Shown: positions 21,083 to 30,063 of the stretch, in pieces | Layout: each line of letters opens with the position of its first letter | Numbering within the stretch: position 1 is the first letter of the stretch | Assembly (NCBI GenBank): GCA_030747785.1 | Contig: JASLKC010000024.1 | Location: 1-64,000 of the forward strand | Length of the DNA: 64,000 nucleotides | Direction: 5' to 3' | DNA from: Candidatus Poseidoniaceae archaeon | GTDB taxonomy: Archaea; Thermoplasmatota; Poseidoniia; Poseidoniales; Poseidoniaceae | Notes under the pieces: generated by a model | Databases searched by the model: none | The model's input: the letters and a program-made list of their open reading frames with translations, nothing else | What the model was told of the DNA's origin: nothing | Position numbers and translations under genes: made by a program

Positions 21083-23098
21083 TTTCAAAGCAGTGATTTT
21101 TTCATCATTTGCTTTGATCTGTTGCCATACGATTTCGGCAATATCCTTGACTTCGATATCCGAGCCTATTGAAGAGAGTCCATCTGTAACCATTGTCGAA
21201 CAGAATGGGCAACCTACTGCTACTGTATTAGCACCAGTTGAGGCCAACTCCTTAGCACGAATTATATTCACGCGGTCGTGGTCATCGTCCACATGTTCTT
21301 CCATCCACATTTGCGCACCTCCTGCTCCACAGCAGAAAGAGTTCCTACCATGGTTTTCAGTCTCGATATCAACTCCGCCAATCGCATCTCGAGGAGCGTC
21401 GATTTCTCCACCGATTCTACCGAGATAACACGGGTCGTGGTAAGTGATGTTTCCATCGTGGCCAGGTTCCGGTAATTTTCCTTCACCCTGAAGATGATTG
21501 ATTAACTGAGAGTGGTGCATGACCTCGATATCTTCACCGCCGAAGTCCTTGTATTCTGTTCCAAGAGTATGGAAACAATGAGGGCAGGACGCTACGATTT
21601 TCTTTACTCCAATCTCCTCAAAGGTAGCAAGATTTGTCTCAGCGAGCATTTGGAATAGATACTCATTTCCTGCACGTCGTGCTGCATCACCGCTACAACC
21701 TTCTTGCATTCCGAGGATTCCAACATCTAGACCTGCCTCTTTCATAATGGAAATAGTGTCACGTGCAACCTTCTTGTTGCGCTCATCGAATGAAGCTGCA
21801 CAACCTGCGAAGTAAATGTACTCTGCAGCCTCTCCAACTTTAACATCGAGATCATTTGCCCAGTCACCACGCTCATGCATTGGAATTCCATAGGGGTTGG
21901 AATCGCTTTCGAGATTCTCGATAGTGGACATTAGTGGCATAACGGTCTCTTCGACCTTCTCATCAAACTCCATGCGTTCCATCATCAAGTGACGACGAGC
22001 ATCGGTCAATTTTGGTACATGCTCGATATTTACCGGGCAAACATCGACACATGCATTGCAAGTTGTACAAGCCCAAATCGCTTCTTCACCAAAACGAGTG
22101 ATAATGTCCTCCTCGGGTTGTTCTCCCTTGAGAAGTAATTGAGCATGGTCGTTTGCATATCCTCTGACATCGTGAATAATCTGCATAGGGTTGAGGGCTT
22201 TTCCACTAGCATATGCGGGACAAACATCTTGACATCGCGCACAGGAAGTACAAGCCCAACCATCAATCAAACTGCGCCAGGTTAGTTGTGTATACTGAGA
22301 GGCCCCAAATGTCTCTATGTCGAGATCATCGAGAGGAACCGCTGTTCCATTTTCATCCATTTGGAGAGGACGCATCTTACCAACAGGCTGGGTATCGAAA
22401 AAGAAAACATTTGGTAATGCCATTACTAAGTGCATATGTTTGGATAATGGTATTAGGAAAAGGAAGGTACAAATCGCCACCATATGTGCCCAGTATGCGA
22501 TATTTACAGTGCTTTGACTAGGCGAATATGTATCGGCAACCCATGCACCAATCATTTCCCAAGTCTTGTGAGGACCCTCTCCTGCTTCAACCACGAAAGC
22601 AGTAGTACAGATTGTCATTATCAATAATAGAATGACATTACCTTCGAGTTGGCTCTTGCCCTTCAATTTCTCAGGAGTGAAAAGCACCCTGCGATTTAGT
22701 GCGAGGAAACAACCGATTAAGGCGCTGGTATATCCAAGTTCAACCATCGCATTCCAAGCAGGGTTAAGCAAATCTGGCAATAGATATTCAGAGAACCTAT
22801 TTCCCGATGCAAGGTCGAACATGTCCGTGGAAAGCATGAGGAATCCCCAGAACATGAGAACGTGCATTCCTCCCGCTACAGGGTCTTCCAATACCTTGCG
22901 TTGGCCAAGCCAAACAGATGCTGTTTCTTTGAGGCGCTTACCCCATGAATCGAAGCGATTATCTTTTGCGCCGAGCCTAACAAGCCGTGTTGCTTTGATG
23001 ACTTGGTAAGAAAAGAAACCAATTGAAACTACACCGAGAACCAGAAGGATGTACCAACCGGATATACCCGAATAGCTGACATCGAGTGGGTGCTGCAT
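21068..23098 (-). CDS. Membrane-bound Fe-S oxidoreductase (HdrD/GlpC-like; NarI-like TM domain + 2x4Fe4S + CCG domains)
   Basis: N-terminal TM helices; CTSCARCQDVCP and CTTCNACVDVCP clusters; CCG motif FCCGAGGAQMWM...GCPFC; start ATG 23098 (MQHPLDVSYSG). Confidence 0.85.
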   Translation of the reverse strand: MQHPLDVSYSGISGWYILLVLGVVSIGFFSYQVIKATRLVRLGAKDNRFDSWGKRLKETASVWLGQRKVLEDPVAGGMHVLMFWGFLMLSTDMFDLASGNRFSEYLLPDLLNPAWNAMVELGYTSALIGCFLALNRRVLFTPEKLKGKSQLEGNVILLLIMTICTTAFVVEAGEGPHKTWEMIGAWVADTYSPSQSTVNIAYWAHMVAICTFLFLIPLSKHMHLVMALPNVFFFDTQPVGKMRPLQMDENGTAVPLDDLDIETFGASQYTQLTWRSLIDGWACTSCARCQDVCPAYASGKALNPMQIIHDVRGYANDHAQLLLKGEQPEEDIITRFGEEAIWACTTCNACVDVCPVNIEHVPKLTDARRHLMMERMEFDEKVEETVMPLMSTIENLESDSNPYGIPMHERGDWANDLDVKVGEAAEYIYFAGCAASFDERNKKVARDTISIMKEAGLDVGILGMQEGCSGDAARRAGNEYLFQMLAETNLATFEEIGVKKIVASCPHCFHTLGTEYKDFGGEDIEVMHHSQLINHLQGEGKLPEPGHDGNITYHDPCYLGRIGGEIDAPRDAIGGVDIETENHGRNSFCCGAGGAQMWMEEHVDDDHDRVNIIRAKELASTGANTVAVGCPFCSTMVTDGLSSIGSDIEVKDIAEIVWQQIKANDEKITALKSEEE

Positions 23099-23100
23099 TA

Positions 23101-23117
23101 AGCCCACGAAGTGGGCT
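23101..23117. repeat. Inverted repeat between divergent hdr-like and mvk genes
   Basis: AGCCCAC-GAA-GTGGGCT, 2 nt from the hdr-like ATG (23098). Confidence 0.8.
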
Positions 23118-23158
23118 CACGACTTCAACCCAACGGAGAAGTACCGGGGACGCAACGC

Positions 23159-24262
23159 ATGAACATGGTGCAGGCGAGCGCGCCCGGCAAGTGCATCCTC
23201 TTCGGAGAGCATGCGGTAGTTTACGGGCAACCTGCGGTTGCTGTAGCCATCGATCAACGAATGGCAGTAAACATCGAAGTCAGTGAGGACTGGAAGATTG
23301 ACGGCTTGCGTTTCTCTCCACATAAGCATCCACATGTCGAGGCACTAAAACAGCGACTATGGGCTAATGGACCTTCACTTTCAATAAAGGTCATAGGAAC
23401 GATTCCTGCTGCTTCAGGACTTGGTTCATCTGCGGCCTTATCTGTTGCTGCTTCCGCTGCACTAAGGTGTGCTCGAGGCCGTCAAATCAAGGATGACGAC
23501 TGGTCGGAAGGCTGGACTGCATCAAGGCCAAATGGAGTTTACGAAGGTCCATGGTCTGCTGACAAAGGAGATGAAATCTACAACGGGGCCAAAGCGGTCG
23601 ATGAGGATGAATGTGCAATTCTCGCCCATGCTGTTGAGGCTGCGGCCCAAGGTGGCAAGGCATCACCAATCGATTCTAGCACATGTGCTCACGGTGGTTG
23701 TATCGTACTTTCTAACAAAATAGAAAAGGATCTGAATTGGCTATATTCAAGAAATTTAAATGATGTTTCTTGGGAAGTTCATTCGGTAGAACTACCAGAG
23801 AGCATGGAGGATGTTTGGCTTGTAATTGGCAATACTGGTATTCGTGCCCCTACCGCTGAACAAGTAGCAATTGTTGCAAGAACATTGGAATCTGAACCCG
23901 AGAGAATGTTGGAGATTGAGACGATTGGAATTATCGCTCGAAGAGGAATATCTGCACTGATGAATGGGGATATGGAAGGTGTTGGTAGAGCAATGAGTGA
24001 AAATCATCTCCTCTTGAGAAATCTTGGAGTCTCTTGTCCTGAATTAGAGAATCTAATCGCGGCAGCTGCACCTTCTTCCCTTGGAGTGAAATTAACTGGT
24101 GCTGGAGGTGGTGGTTGTATGATTGCTCTAACCCGAGATGCAAGAGCAACAAGTGAGGCAATTGAGCTTGCTGGAGGGCGCACCTTGATTTCTAGGCTCG
24201 GAGCGCACGGTTTAGAGGTAGACAGCGAGGCTGATTCACCACTTTGGAACCCCTTTGAATGA
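23159..24262 (+). CDS. mvk: Mevalonate kinase (GHMP family)
   Basis: ASAPGKCILFGEHAVVYGQPAVAVAI; IPAASGLGSSAALSVA; KLTGAGGGGCMIAL. Confidence 0.93.
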   Translation: MNMVQASAPGKCILFGEHAVVYGQPAVAVAIDQRMAVNIEVSEDWKIDGLRFSPHKHPHVEALKQRLWANGPSLSIKVIGTIPAASGLGSSAALSVAASAALRCARGRQIKDDDWSEGWTASRPNGVYEGPWSADKGDEIYNGAKAVDEDECAILAHAVEAAAQGGKASPIDSSTCAHGGCIVLSNKIEKDLNWLYSRNLNDVSWEVHSVELPESMEDVWLVIGNTGIRAPTAEQVAIVARTLESEPERMLEIETIGIIARRGISALMNGDMEGVGRAMSENHLLLRNLGVSCPELENLIAAAAPSSLGVKLTGAGGGGCMIALTRDARATSEAIELAGGRTLISRLGAHGLEVDSEADSPLWNPFE

Positions 24263-24272
24263 CGGATTTGCC

Positions 24273-24290
24273 TTATATAGGGGTATATAA
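24273..24290 (+). promoter_or_regulatory. Tandem TATA-like elements upstream of tbp (TTATATAG and TATATAA)
   Basis: ccTTATATAGgggTATATAAtccgccgtcacATG; upstream element centred about 26 bp from the ATG at 24302. Confidence 0.55.
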
Positions 24291-24301
24291 TCCGCCGTCA
24301 C

Positions 24302-24931
24302 ATGAACGATGAGGACCGTCTTACTGTTGTCAATGTTGTCGCCAGCACCCGCGTTGCGGAAGAATTAGACCTGCCGGATATCGCAATTCAGTTGAATTGT
24401 GAATATGAACCCGAGCAGTTTCCTGGTGTTGTCTACCGTGTAACTGAACCAAAACTCGCAATCCTAATGTTCCGCTCCGGCCGTGCAGTATGCACTGGTG
24501 GAAAGAATGAGGATAACATCCACACAGGTATTGAGCGAATGATCGATGATTTGCGCTCAGCAGGAATTACCACATGGGATTTGAAGGACGTCGAAATCGA
24601 AGTCCAGAATATGGTTGCAACATATGCACTTCACTACCCTGAAGACTACGATGGACTTCAGAGAATGGATACTCAAGAGATGAAGAAAGGAGACCCACTT
24701 GCTGGACTACCTCGAAAGTTGAACTTGAACAACCTAACCTTCCACCTTCCATTCGACAAGGTCGAATATGAGCCAGAGCAGTTCCCGGGACTGATTTACC
24801 GCCTTGACTACCCTAAGGTTGTCTGTCTTATTTTCGGATCCGGAAAGATGGTAATCACTGGTGCACGCCACAAGGACGAGATTCTTGAAGCGGTACAGAT
24901 TATCCAGGACGAGCTGGCAGACCTGCTCTGA
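24302..24931 (+). CDS. tbp: TATA-box-binding protein
   Basis: Two-fold TBP repeat: YEPEQFPGVVYRVTEPKLAILMFRSGRAVCTGGKNE and YEPEQFPGLIYRLDYPKVVCLIFGSGKMVITGARH. Confidence 0.98.
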   Translation: MNDEDRLTVVNVVASTRVAEELDLPDIAIQLNCEYEPEQFPGVVYRVTEPKLAILMFRSGRAVCTGGKNEDNIHTGIERMIDDLRSAGITTWDLKDVEIEVQNMVATYALHYPEDYDGLQRMDTQEMKKGDPLAGLPRKLNLNNLTFHLPFDKVEYEPEQFPGLIYRLDYPKVVCLIFGSGKMVITGARHKDEILEAVQIIQDELADLL

Positions 24932-24937
24932 TTGACC

Positions 24938-25975
24938 ATGATTGGTTGGATTACAACCTGGGATATCAGGTGCGGTATCGCCACATACTCCGCATTCCTA
25001 TCGCGTGAGTTTGACGAGGAAGTAACGATTCTTTGTCAAAAAGGCGAAGGTGAAAAGGGAAGCAAAGACGTCATCCCGTGTTGGGAAAGAGACACCAATG
25101 ATTTTTCTGGAATCCTATCGCAGATTTCGATTCTTGGAATTGAAAAAATCATTATCCAACACCAACCAGGATTGTTGAGATTTTCATATCTAAACGAATT
25201 ATTGTTGACCCTTTCTAGAATGGAGATTAAGGTCATTATTACAATGCATAATACGAGAGACCGTTCTCTTGTTTTCCCTTCAAAGCGCATCGAAAAAGCA
25301 ATTGAAGGACTCCGAACTGTTTCTACTGTAATGGTACATTCAAATGCTGATGTCGAGAACCTCTCAGCACTTGGGATTAAAGCAAATGTCACAATGATAC
25401 CTCATGGGATTTATCCTCCTCCTTCAGAAGATACTGAAGGATTGGAACTCAGTGGAAAGACAATTGCAACTTTTGGATTCCTCTTACCCCACAAAGGTCA
25501 AGTCGAATTGATCGAGGCCTTTGCAAGATTGGAGGGTTGGGATTCTCTTCTGCTATTATGTGCGGTTCGAGAAGGAACTGGAAAAACTTTGGACAAGTGC
25601 AAACGCCTTATTACAAAACATGGTCTGGAAAATAGAGTGCAAATCATTACCGAATTTTTGGATGATGAAGTTGCAGTCAAGACTCTTGCAGGTTGTGACC
25701 TTCTAGTATTCCCATATCAAAACACAAAGGAAAGCGCATCCGGAGCGGTTCGAATGGGGGTTGCATCTGGAGCCCCCCTTGCCGTCACTCCCATCCCAAT
25801 TTTCGATGATATCGAAGGTGCAATTAGACTTCCTGGAACTTCAGTCGACGATATTGTCAAGGGAATTCAAGCCATTGATGAATCACAGATGGATGCTTCC
25901 AAAAAAGCCATTGTCAAACTAAGAGATTCCTTACAATGGAGTGAAGTCGCAAATAGACTTCAAGCATTATTTTGA
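24938..25975 (+). CDS. Glycosyltransferase family 4-like
   Basis: GT-B features: TTWDIRCGIATYSAFL, MIPHGIYPP, TIATFGFLLPHKGQVELIEAF, DLLVFPYQNTKESASGAVRMGVASGAP. ATG 24938. Confidence 0.85.
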   Translation: MIGWITTWDIRCGIATYSAFLSREFDEEVTILCQKGEGEKGSKDVIPCWERDTNDFSGILSQISILGIEKIIIQHQPGLLRFSYLNELLLTLSRMEIKVIITMHNTRDRSLVFPSKRIEKAIEGLRTVSTVMVHSNADVENLSALGIKANVTMIPHGIYPPPSEDTEGLELSGKTIATFGFLLPHKGQVELIEAFARLEGWDSLLLLCAVREGTGKTLDKCKRLITKHGLENRVQIITEFLDDEVAVKTLAGCDLLVFPYQNTKESASGAVRMGVASGAPLAVTPIPIFDDIEGAIRLPGTSVDDIVKGIQAIDESQMDASKKAIVKLRDSLQWSEVANRLQALF

Positions 25976-27855
25976 ATGTGTTCGATGATAGCATCGGCTG
26001 CTTCTTCGGCACTCATTTCAGTAGTGTCGATTCGGATTTCGGGATTCACGGGCTCCTCATAAGGGCTCGAAATTCCAGTGAAATTAGGCAACTCTCCGGC
26101 GCGGGCTTTTGCGTATAACCCCTTGACATCACGCTGTTCACACACCTCGAGAGGAGTATCGATGAATACCTCGATGAACTCTCCTTCTTGGACCAGTGAC
26201 CTCGCCATATCTCGCTCGCTTGCAAATGGCGAAATAAATGATGTAATGCAGATTAGTCCTGCATCGAGCATCAATTTACCCACTTCGCCGATGCGACGAA
26301 TATTTTCAACTCTATCCGCAGGAGTGAATCCTAAATCTTGATTGAGACCGTGCCTTACATTATCACCGTCAAGCGTTATTGTATGACGGCCAAGTGCATG
26401 GAGTTTCTTTTCCAGAATATTTGCAATGCTTGATTTCCCAGAACCGGAAAGCCCGGTTAACCAGAGCATCATCGCTTTCTGCCCTTTTGACTCTGACCGA
26501 CTTTCCTTGCTGACATCCATTGCTTGCCAATGGATATTATCGGCCCTTCGAAGAGCGAAGTCAATGAGGCCCATCCCCACAGTTTCATTGGTTAAGCGAT
26601 CCATGATGATGAAGCCACCCATGGTTGCATCCTCATCATATGGATCGAATGCAATCCTCTCATGTAGAGAAATATTACAGATTCCAATCTCGTTGAGGTC
26701 AAGCACTTTAGCAGGAAGTTCAACAAGTGTATTAACATCAATTCTATGCTTCAGTCTAGTGAGGTTCATTCCTGTTATTTGCGTACTGGATTTGAACAAA
26801 TACTGACGCCCGGGCATCATTGCAGATTCGTGCATCCATAGAACTCGGGCTTGAAATTGGTCAGCCAACGAACAGGGGTGTTCAGCAGTAGTGATGATAT
26901 CACCCCGGGAAACATCGACCTCTTCTGTGAGTGTAATAGTGATTGACCGACCAGCTCCTGCAAGCGGTAAGTCTCCTTCCCAAGTGACGATTTTGTCGAT
27001 AGTAGATTCAGTGCCACTTGGTAGAATCCTAACCTTGTCTCCAGGTGAAACTGTGCCACTTGCAACTAAACCAGAGAACCCACGGAAATCGAGATTCGGG
27101 CGATTGACCCACTGTACTGGCATGCGGAATGGGCGCATTTGTGCCGCAGATTCAACCTCAACACTCTCGAGATATCCCATCACAGTTTGTCCGTCATACC
27201 AAGGGGTATTCTCGCTATTGTCAACGATATTATCTCCCTTCAGTGCTGAAATTGGAATCGAAGTTATTTCTTCAAGTTCGAGTGCTTCAGATGCAAATTT
27301 CTTGTATTCTGAAACTATGGAGTCATAGACTTCTTGTGAATAATCTACGAGGTCGAGTTTGTTTACTGCTAACAGGACCTTCTTCACGCCAACCATGCTG
27401 ACGATGAAACTGTGCCTCCTAGTTTGAGTAAGTACGCCTTGTCTTGCATCGATTAAGATAATTGCAACATCTGCTGTTGAGGCTCCAGTTGCCATGTTAC
27501 GAGTATATTCTTCATGGCCGGGGGTATCGGCTACGATGTATTTGCGCTTCTCGGTCGAAAAGAATCGATATGCTACATCGATTGTGATGCCTTGTTCCCT
27601 TTCAGCAGCTAAACCATCTACAAGTAAAGCGAAATCGATTTCTCCATCCTGCGTCCCAACCCTCTTGGAATCAGCCTCGAGAGCAGTGAGATGATCGTCG
27701 AATAACATGTGTGATTCGTACAACATCCGTCCTATCAAAGTGGATTTACCGTCATCGACTGAGCCACATGTAATGAATCTAAGGAGGCCTTTTTGCTCAT
27801 GGGTAGCAAGGTAGGACTCGATGTCCGTTGCGATAAGGTCACTGACGTGCGCCAT
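25960..27855 (-). CDS. cysNC: Bifunctional sulfate adenylyltransferase subunit 1 / adenylylsulfate kinase
   Basis: GTPase motifs GSVDDGKSTLIGRML, DTPGHEEYTRNM, NKLDLV; C-terminal APS kinase LTGLSGSGKSSIANILEKKL, GLNQDLGF, SPYEEPVNPEIRID. Confidence 0.95.
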   Translation of the reverse strand: MAHVSDLIATDIESYLATHEQKGLLRFITCGSVDDGKSTLIGRMLYESHMLFDDHLTALEADSKRVGTQDGEIDFALLVDGLAAEREQGITIDVAYRFFSTEKRKYIVADTPGHEEYTRNMATGASTADVAIILIDARQGVLTQTRRHSFIVSMVGVKKVLLAVNKLDLVDYSQEVYDSIVSEYKKFASEALELEEITSIPISALKGDNIVDNSENTPWYDGQTVMGYLESVEVESAAQMRPFRMPVQWVNRPNLDFRGFSGLVASGTVSPGDKVRILPSGTESTIDKIVTWEGDLPLAGAGRSITITLTEEVDVSRGDIITTAEHPCSLADQFQARVLWMHESAMMPGRQYLFKSSTQITGMNLTRLKHRIDVNTLVELPAKVLDLNEIGICNISLHERIAFDPYDEDATMGGFIIMDRLTNETVGMGLIDFALRRADNIHWQAMDVSKESRSESKGQKAMMLWLTGLSGSGKSSIANILEKKLHALGRHTITLDGDNVRHGLNQDLGFTPADRVENIRRIGEVGKLMLDAGLICITSFISPFASERDMARSLVQEGEFIEVFIDTPLEVCEQRDVKGLYAKARAGELPNFTGISSPYEEPVNPEIRIDTTEMSAEEAADAIIEHIQNNA

Positions 27856-28760
27856 CAGAAATACCCCTCTTTCTTCTTCTTCTCCATCGAGGCTGAACTA
27901 TCGAAGTCAATCACTCGACCTTGCCTCTCTGAAGTGGTGGTAAGTAGCATCTCTTGGATGACTTGCGGGAGAGTGGTGGCTTCAGATTCGACTGCGCCGG
28001 TTAATGGATAACAACCAAGGGTCCGAAATCGGACCATTTTCATCATTGGTTCTTCGCCTTCTTCAAGGGGAATTCTCTCGTCGTCGACAAGAACAAGCAC
28101 GCCGTCTCTCTCGACAACTGGCCTTTCTTTTGAGAGATAGAGTGGTACGATTGGAATATTCTCCAAATGGATATATTGCCAAATATCAAGTTCAGTCCAA
28201 TTTGATAAAGGGAAAACACGAATCGATTCGCCCTGTGCTTTTCGTGAATTGAATACGTTCCATAATTCAGGTCGTTGCCGCTTTGGGTCCCAGCGATGGT
28301 CGCTAGTTCTGAAAGAGAATATGCGTTCTTTTGCACGGCTCTTCTCTTCATCTCGTCGTGCACCGCCAAAGGCCACATCAAATCCATGGGCGTCTAGTGC
28401 CTGTTTCAGACCTTGAGTTTTCATCACATCAGTATGTACGGCTGAGCCGTGAACAAATGGATTCATTCCCATTTCTTGGCCTTCAGGATTGATGTGTACA
28501 ATGAGATCTAGGCCAAGGTCAGATGCCATTTTATCTCTAAATTCAATCATCTCTGAAAATTTCCACATCGTATCGATATGCATTATCGGAAATGGTGGCT
28601 TAGAAGGGTGAAACGCCTTCATTGCCAAATGTAACATCACCGAAGAATCCTTGCCAACCGAATAGAGCATTACTGGATTTTCTGCTTCGGCAACAACCTC
28701 TCGCATGATGTGAATGGCCTCGGCTTCAAGTCGCTGAAGGTGAGTCATCCTATCCTGCAT
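27855..28760 (-). CDS. cysD: Sulfate adenylyltransferase subunit 2
   Basis: [15 protein letters not shown] (PP-loop), [31 protein letters not shown]. Confidence 0.96.
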   Translation of the reverse strand: MQDRMTHLQRLEAEAIHIMREVVAEAENPVMLYSVGKDSSVMLHLAMKAFHPSKPPFPIMHIDTMWKFSEMIEFRDKMASDLGLDLIVHINPEGQEMGMNPFVHGSAVHTDVMKTQGLKQALDAHGFDVAFGGARRDEEKSRAKERIFSFRTSDHRWDPKRQRPELWNVFNSRKAQGESIRVFPLSNWTELDIWQYIHLENIPIVPLYLSKERPVVERDGVLVLVDDERIPLEEGEEPMMKMVRFRTLGCYPLTGAVESEATTLPQVIQEMLLTTTSERQGRVIDFDSSASMEKKKKEGYF

Positions 28761-28775
28761 AAGCACACCTCAGTA

Positions 28776-29642
28776 TTACCTTCGGGTACTTATCTCATTC
28801 ATCAAGGCTGGTATCTCTCCCTTCGGGAGAGTATCGATGCCGCCTGCCGTTTCTCTACCGCCTCCACCAAACTTGGCACAGAGTTCACCAATACCATTCT
28901 CGCCCCTGACTGAAATTTGCAATGTTTCCCCTCTATCGATTGCGATTACATGGGGTCCACCTCCTCCTCGATTCAAGCGATGAGCATAGACTCCAACCAC
29001 TCTGCGAGCCCATGGCTCATCGGGTAACATGTGAATTCCATCCACGATTTCAATACTATCACAATGGGCAATATCTTCTGCAAATCCGGACCTTAAGCGA
29101 AAGAATGTCTCGCTTTGCATGAATACCTCTGGACTTCCCGCTTCAAGGCACGCTACCATCAATTCATCAGGATGAAAATGAAGGTCGGCTAGACTGAAAC
29201 CATATCCATTGTAATTGAGAAGTTCGCCCAATTCTGCAAGGTCATCTCTGCTGGAGTGTGCTCCTAGTCCATCTCCATGCAAGGCAACCATCGCCCAATC
29301 CTCGCCACTGCCTAATACTCGACTCACGAGTAGTGCGGTACACACATTTGCTGAGGTGTCTATGTGTGAGGTTATTTCGGGAATTGGCTCACCTTGTAAA
29401 TGGTGATCAAACCATGTTATTGAAGCGCCTGAATCCGCAAGATGTTTTGCTCTATCATGGTTTCGTGCCAATGAAATATCCATCACAATTACCTCGTCGC
29501 CTGGCTTTGCATCAACTCTCTCTAGAAGTTCGATATCACGCTTGACTCCGGTAACTCGCTCTCCTTCGATGCCATGGACTAATCCGCGGATAACCATGGA
29601 ACATATTCCATCAGCATCACCATTGTAGGCGAACCAGCGCAT
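28776..29642 (-). CDS. DHH-family phosphoesterase
   Basis: NGDADGICS, VIVMDISLARN, TWFDHHL (DHH) and C-terminal GGGGRETAGGID (DHHA1 GGGH-like). Confidence 0.85.
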   Translation of the reverse strand: MRWFAYNGDADGICSMVIRGLVHGIEGERVTGVKRDIELLERVDAKPGDEVIVMDISLARNHDRAKHLADSGASITWFDHHLQGEPIPEITSHIDTSANVCTALLVSRVLGSGEDWAMVALHGDGLGAHSSRDDLAELGELLNYNGYGFSLADLHFHPDELMVACLEAGSPEVFMQSETFFRLRSGFAEDIAHCDSIEIVDGIHMLPDEPWARRVVGVYAHRLNRGGGGPHVIAIDRGETLQISVRGENGIGELCAKFGGGGRETAGGIDTLPKGEIPALMNEISTRR

Positions 29643-29701
29643 GATGTTGCGAGACCGCTGGTGGACAAGAGTCTATTGCTGGCCTTCTTCCACACAAATT
29701 C

Positions 29702-30037
29702 ATGGGTCGCATCGCGGGGGGAGTCGTTTGGTTCATTCACCTTATCGTATTCCTTTTCGGCACTATTGGCTGGGCGGTTCCGGAACCATGGTATTTCGGG
29801 CACATCCCTTTGATCGTTTTAGTCAAACTAAATTGGGTAATATGGGACTGTTGCGTTCTAACCGAGCTGGAAATGAAAGTGCGAAATGATGGTGTTGAGC
29901 GCTTATTCACAATGGACCTGTTCAGGTCACTAGGCTGGAAAAGCCTCACTCCTGAACTCACCCATTTCATTCTAAATCGTGTATTTTGGGTAATTCTACT
30001 CCTCTCATTGACTAGAGCCGCCCTCATCTTCTTGTAA
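29702..30037 (+). CDS. Small membrane protein (DUF2784-like?)
   Basis: 111 aa, ~3 hydrophobic segments, conserved-looking WDCCVLTELE; family assignment tentative. Confidence 0.5.
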   Translation: MGRIAGGVVWFIHLIVFLFGTIGWAVPEPWYFGHIPLIVLVKLNWVIWDCCVLTELEMKVRNDGVERLFTMDLFRSLGWKSLTPELTHFILNRVFWVILLLSLTRAALIFL

Positions 30038-30046
30038 TGAAAGGAG

Positions 30047-30063
30047 GCATGGCACAGCCATGC
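30047..30063 (+). repeat. Inverted repeat enclosing start codon of surface paralog A
   Basis: GCATGGC-ACA-GCCATGC, with ATG 30060-30062 in the 3' arm. Confidence 0.75.

Noticed and set aside
28815-28831. CTCTCCC-TTC-GGGAGAG hairpin as another start-proximal element
   Set aside because: Same GNA-loop form, but it lies inside the DHH coding sequence (TLPKGEIP), so it is not counted as start-proximal; it shows the motif can also occur in coding DNA.
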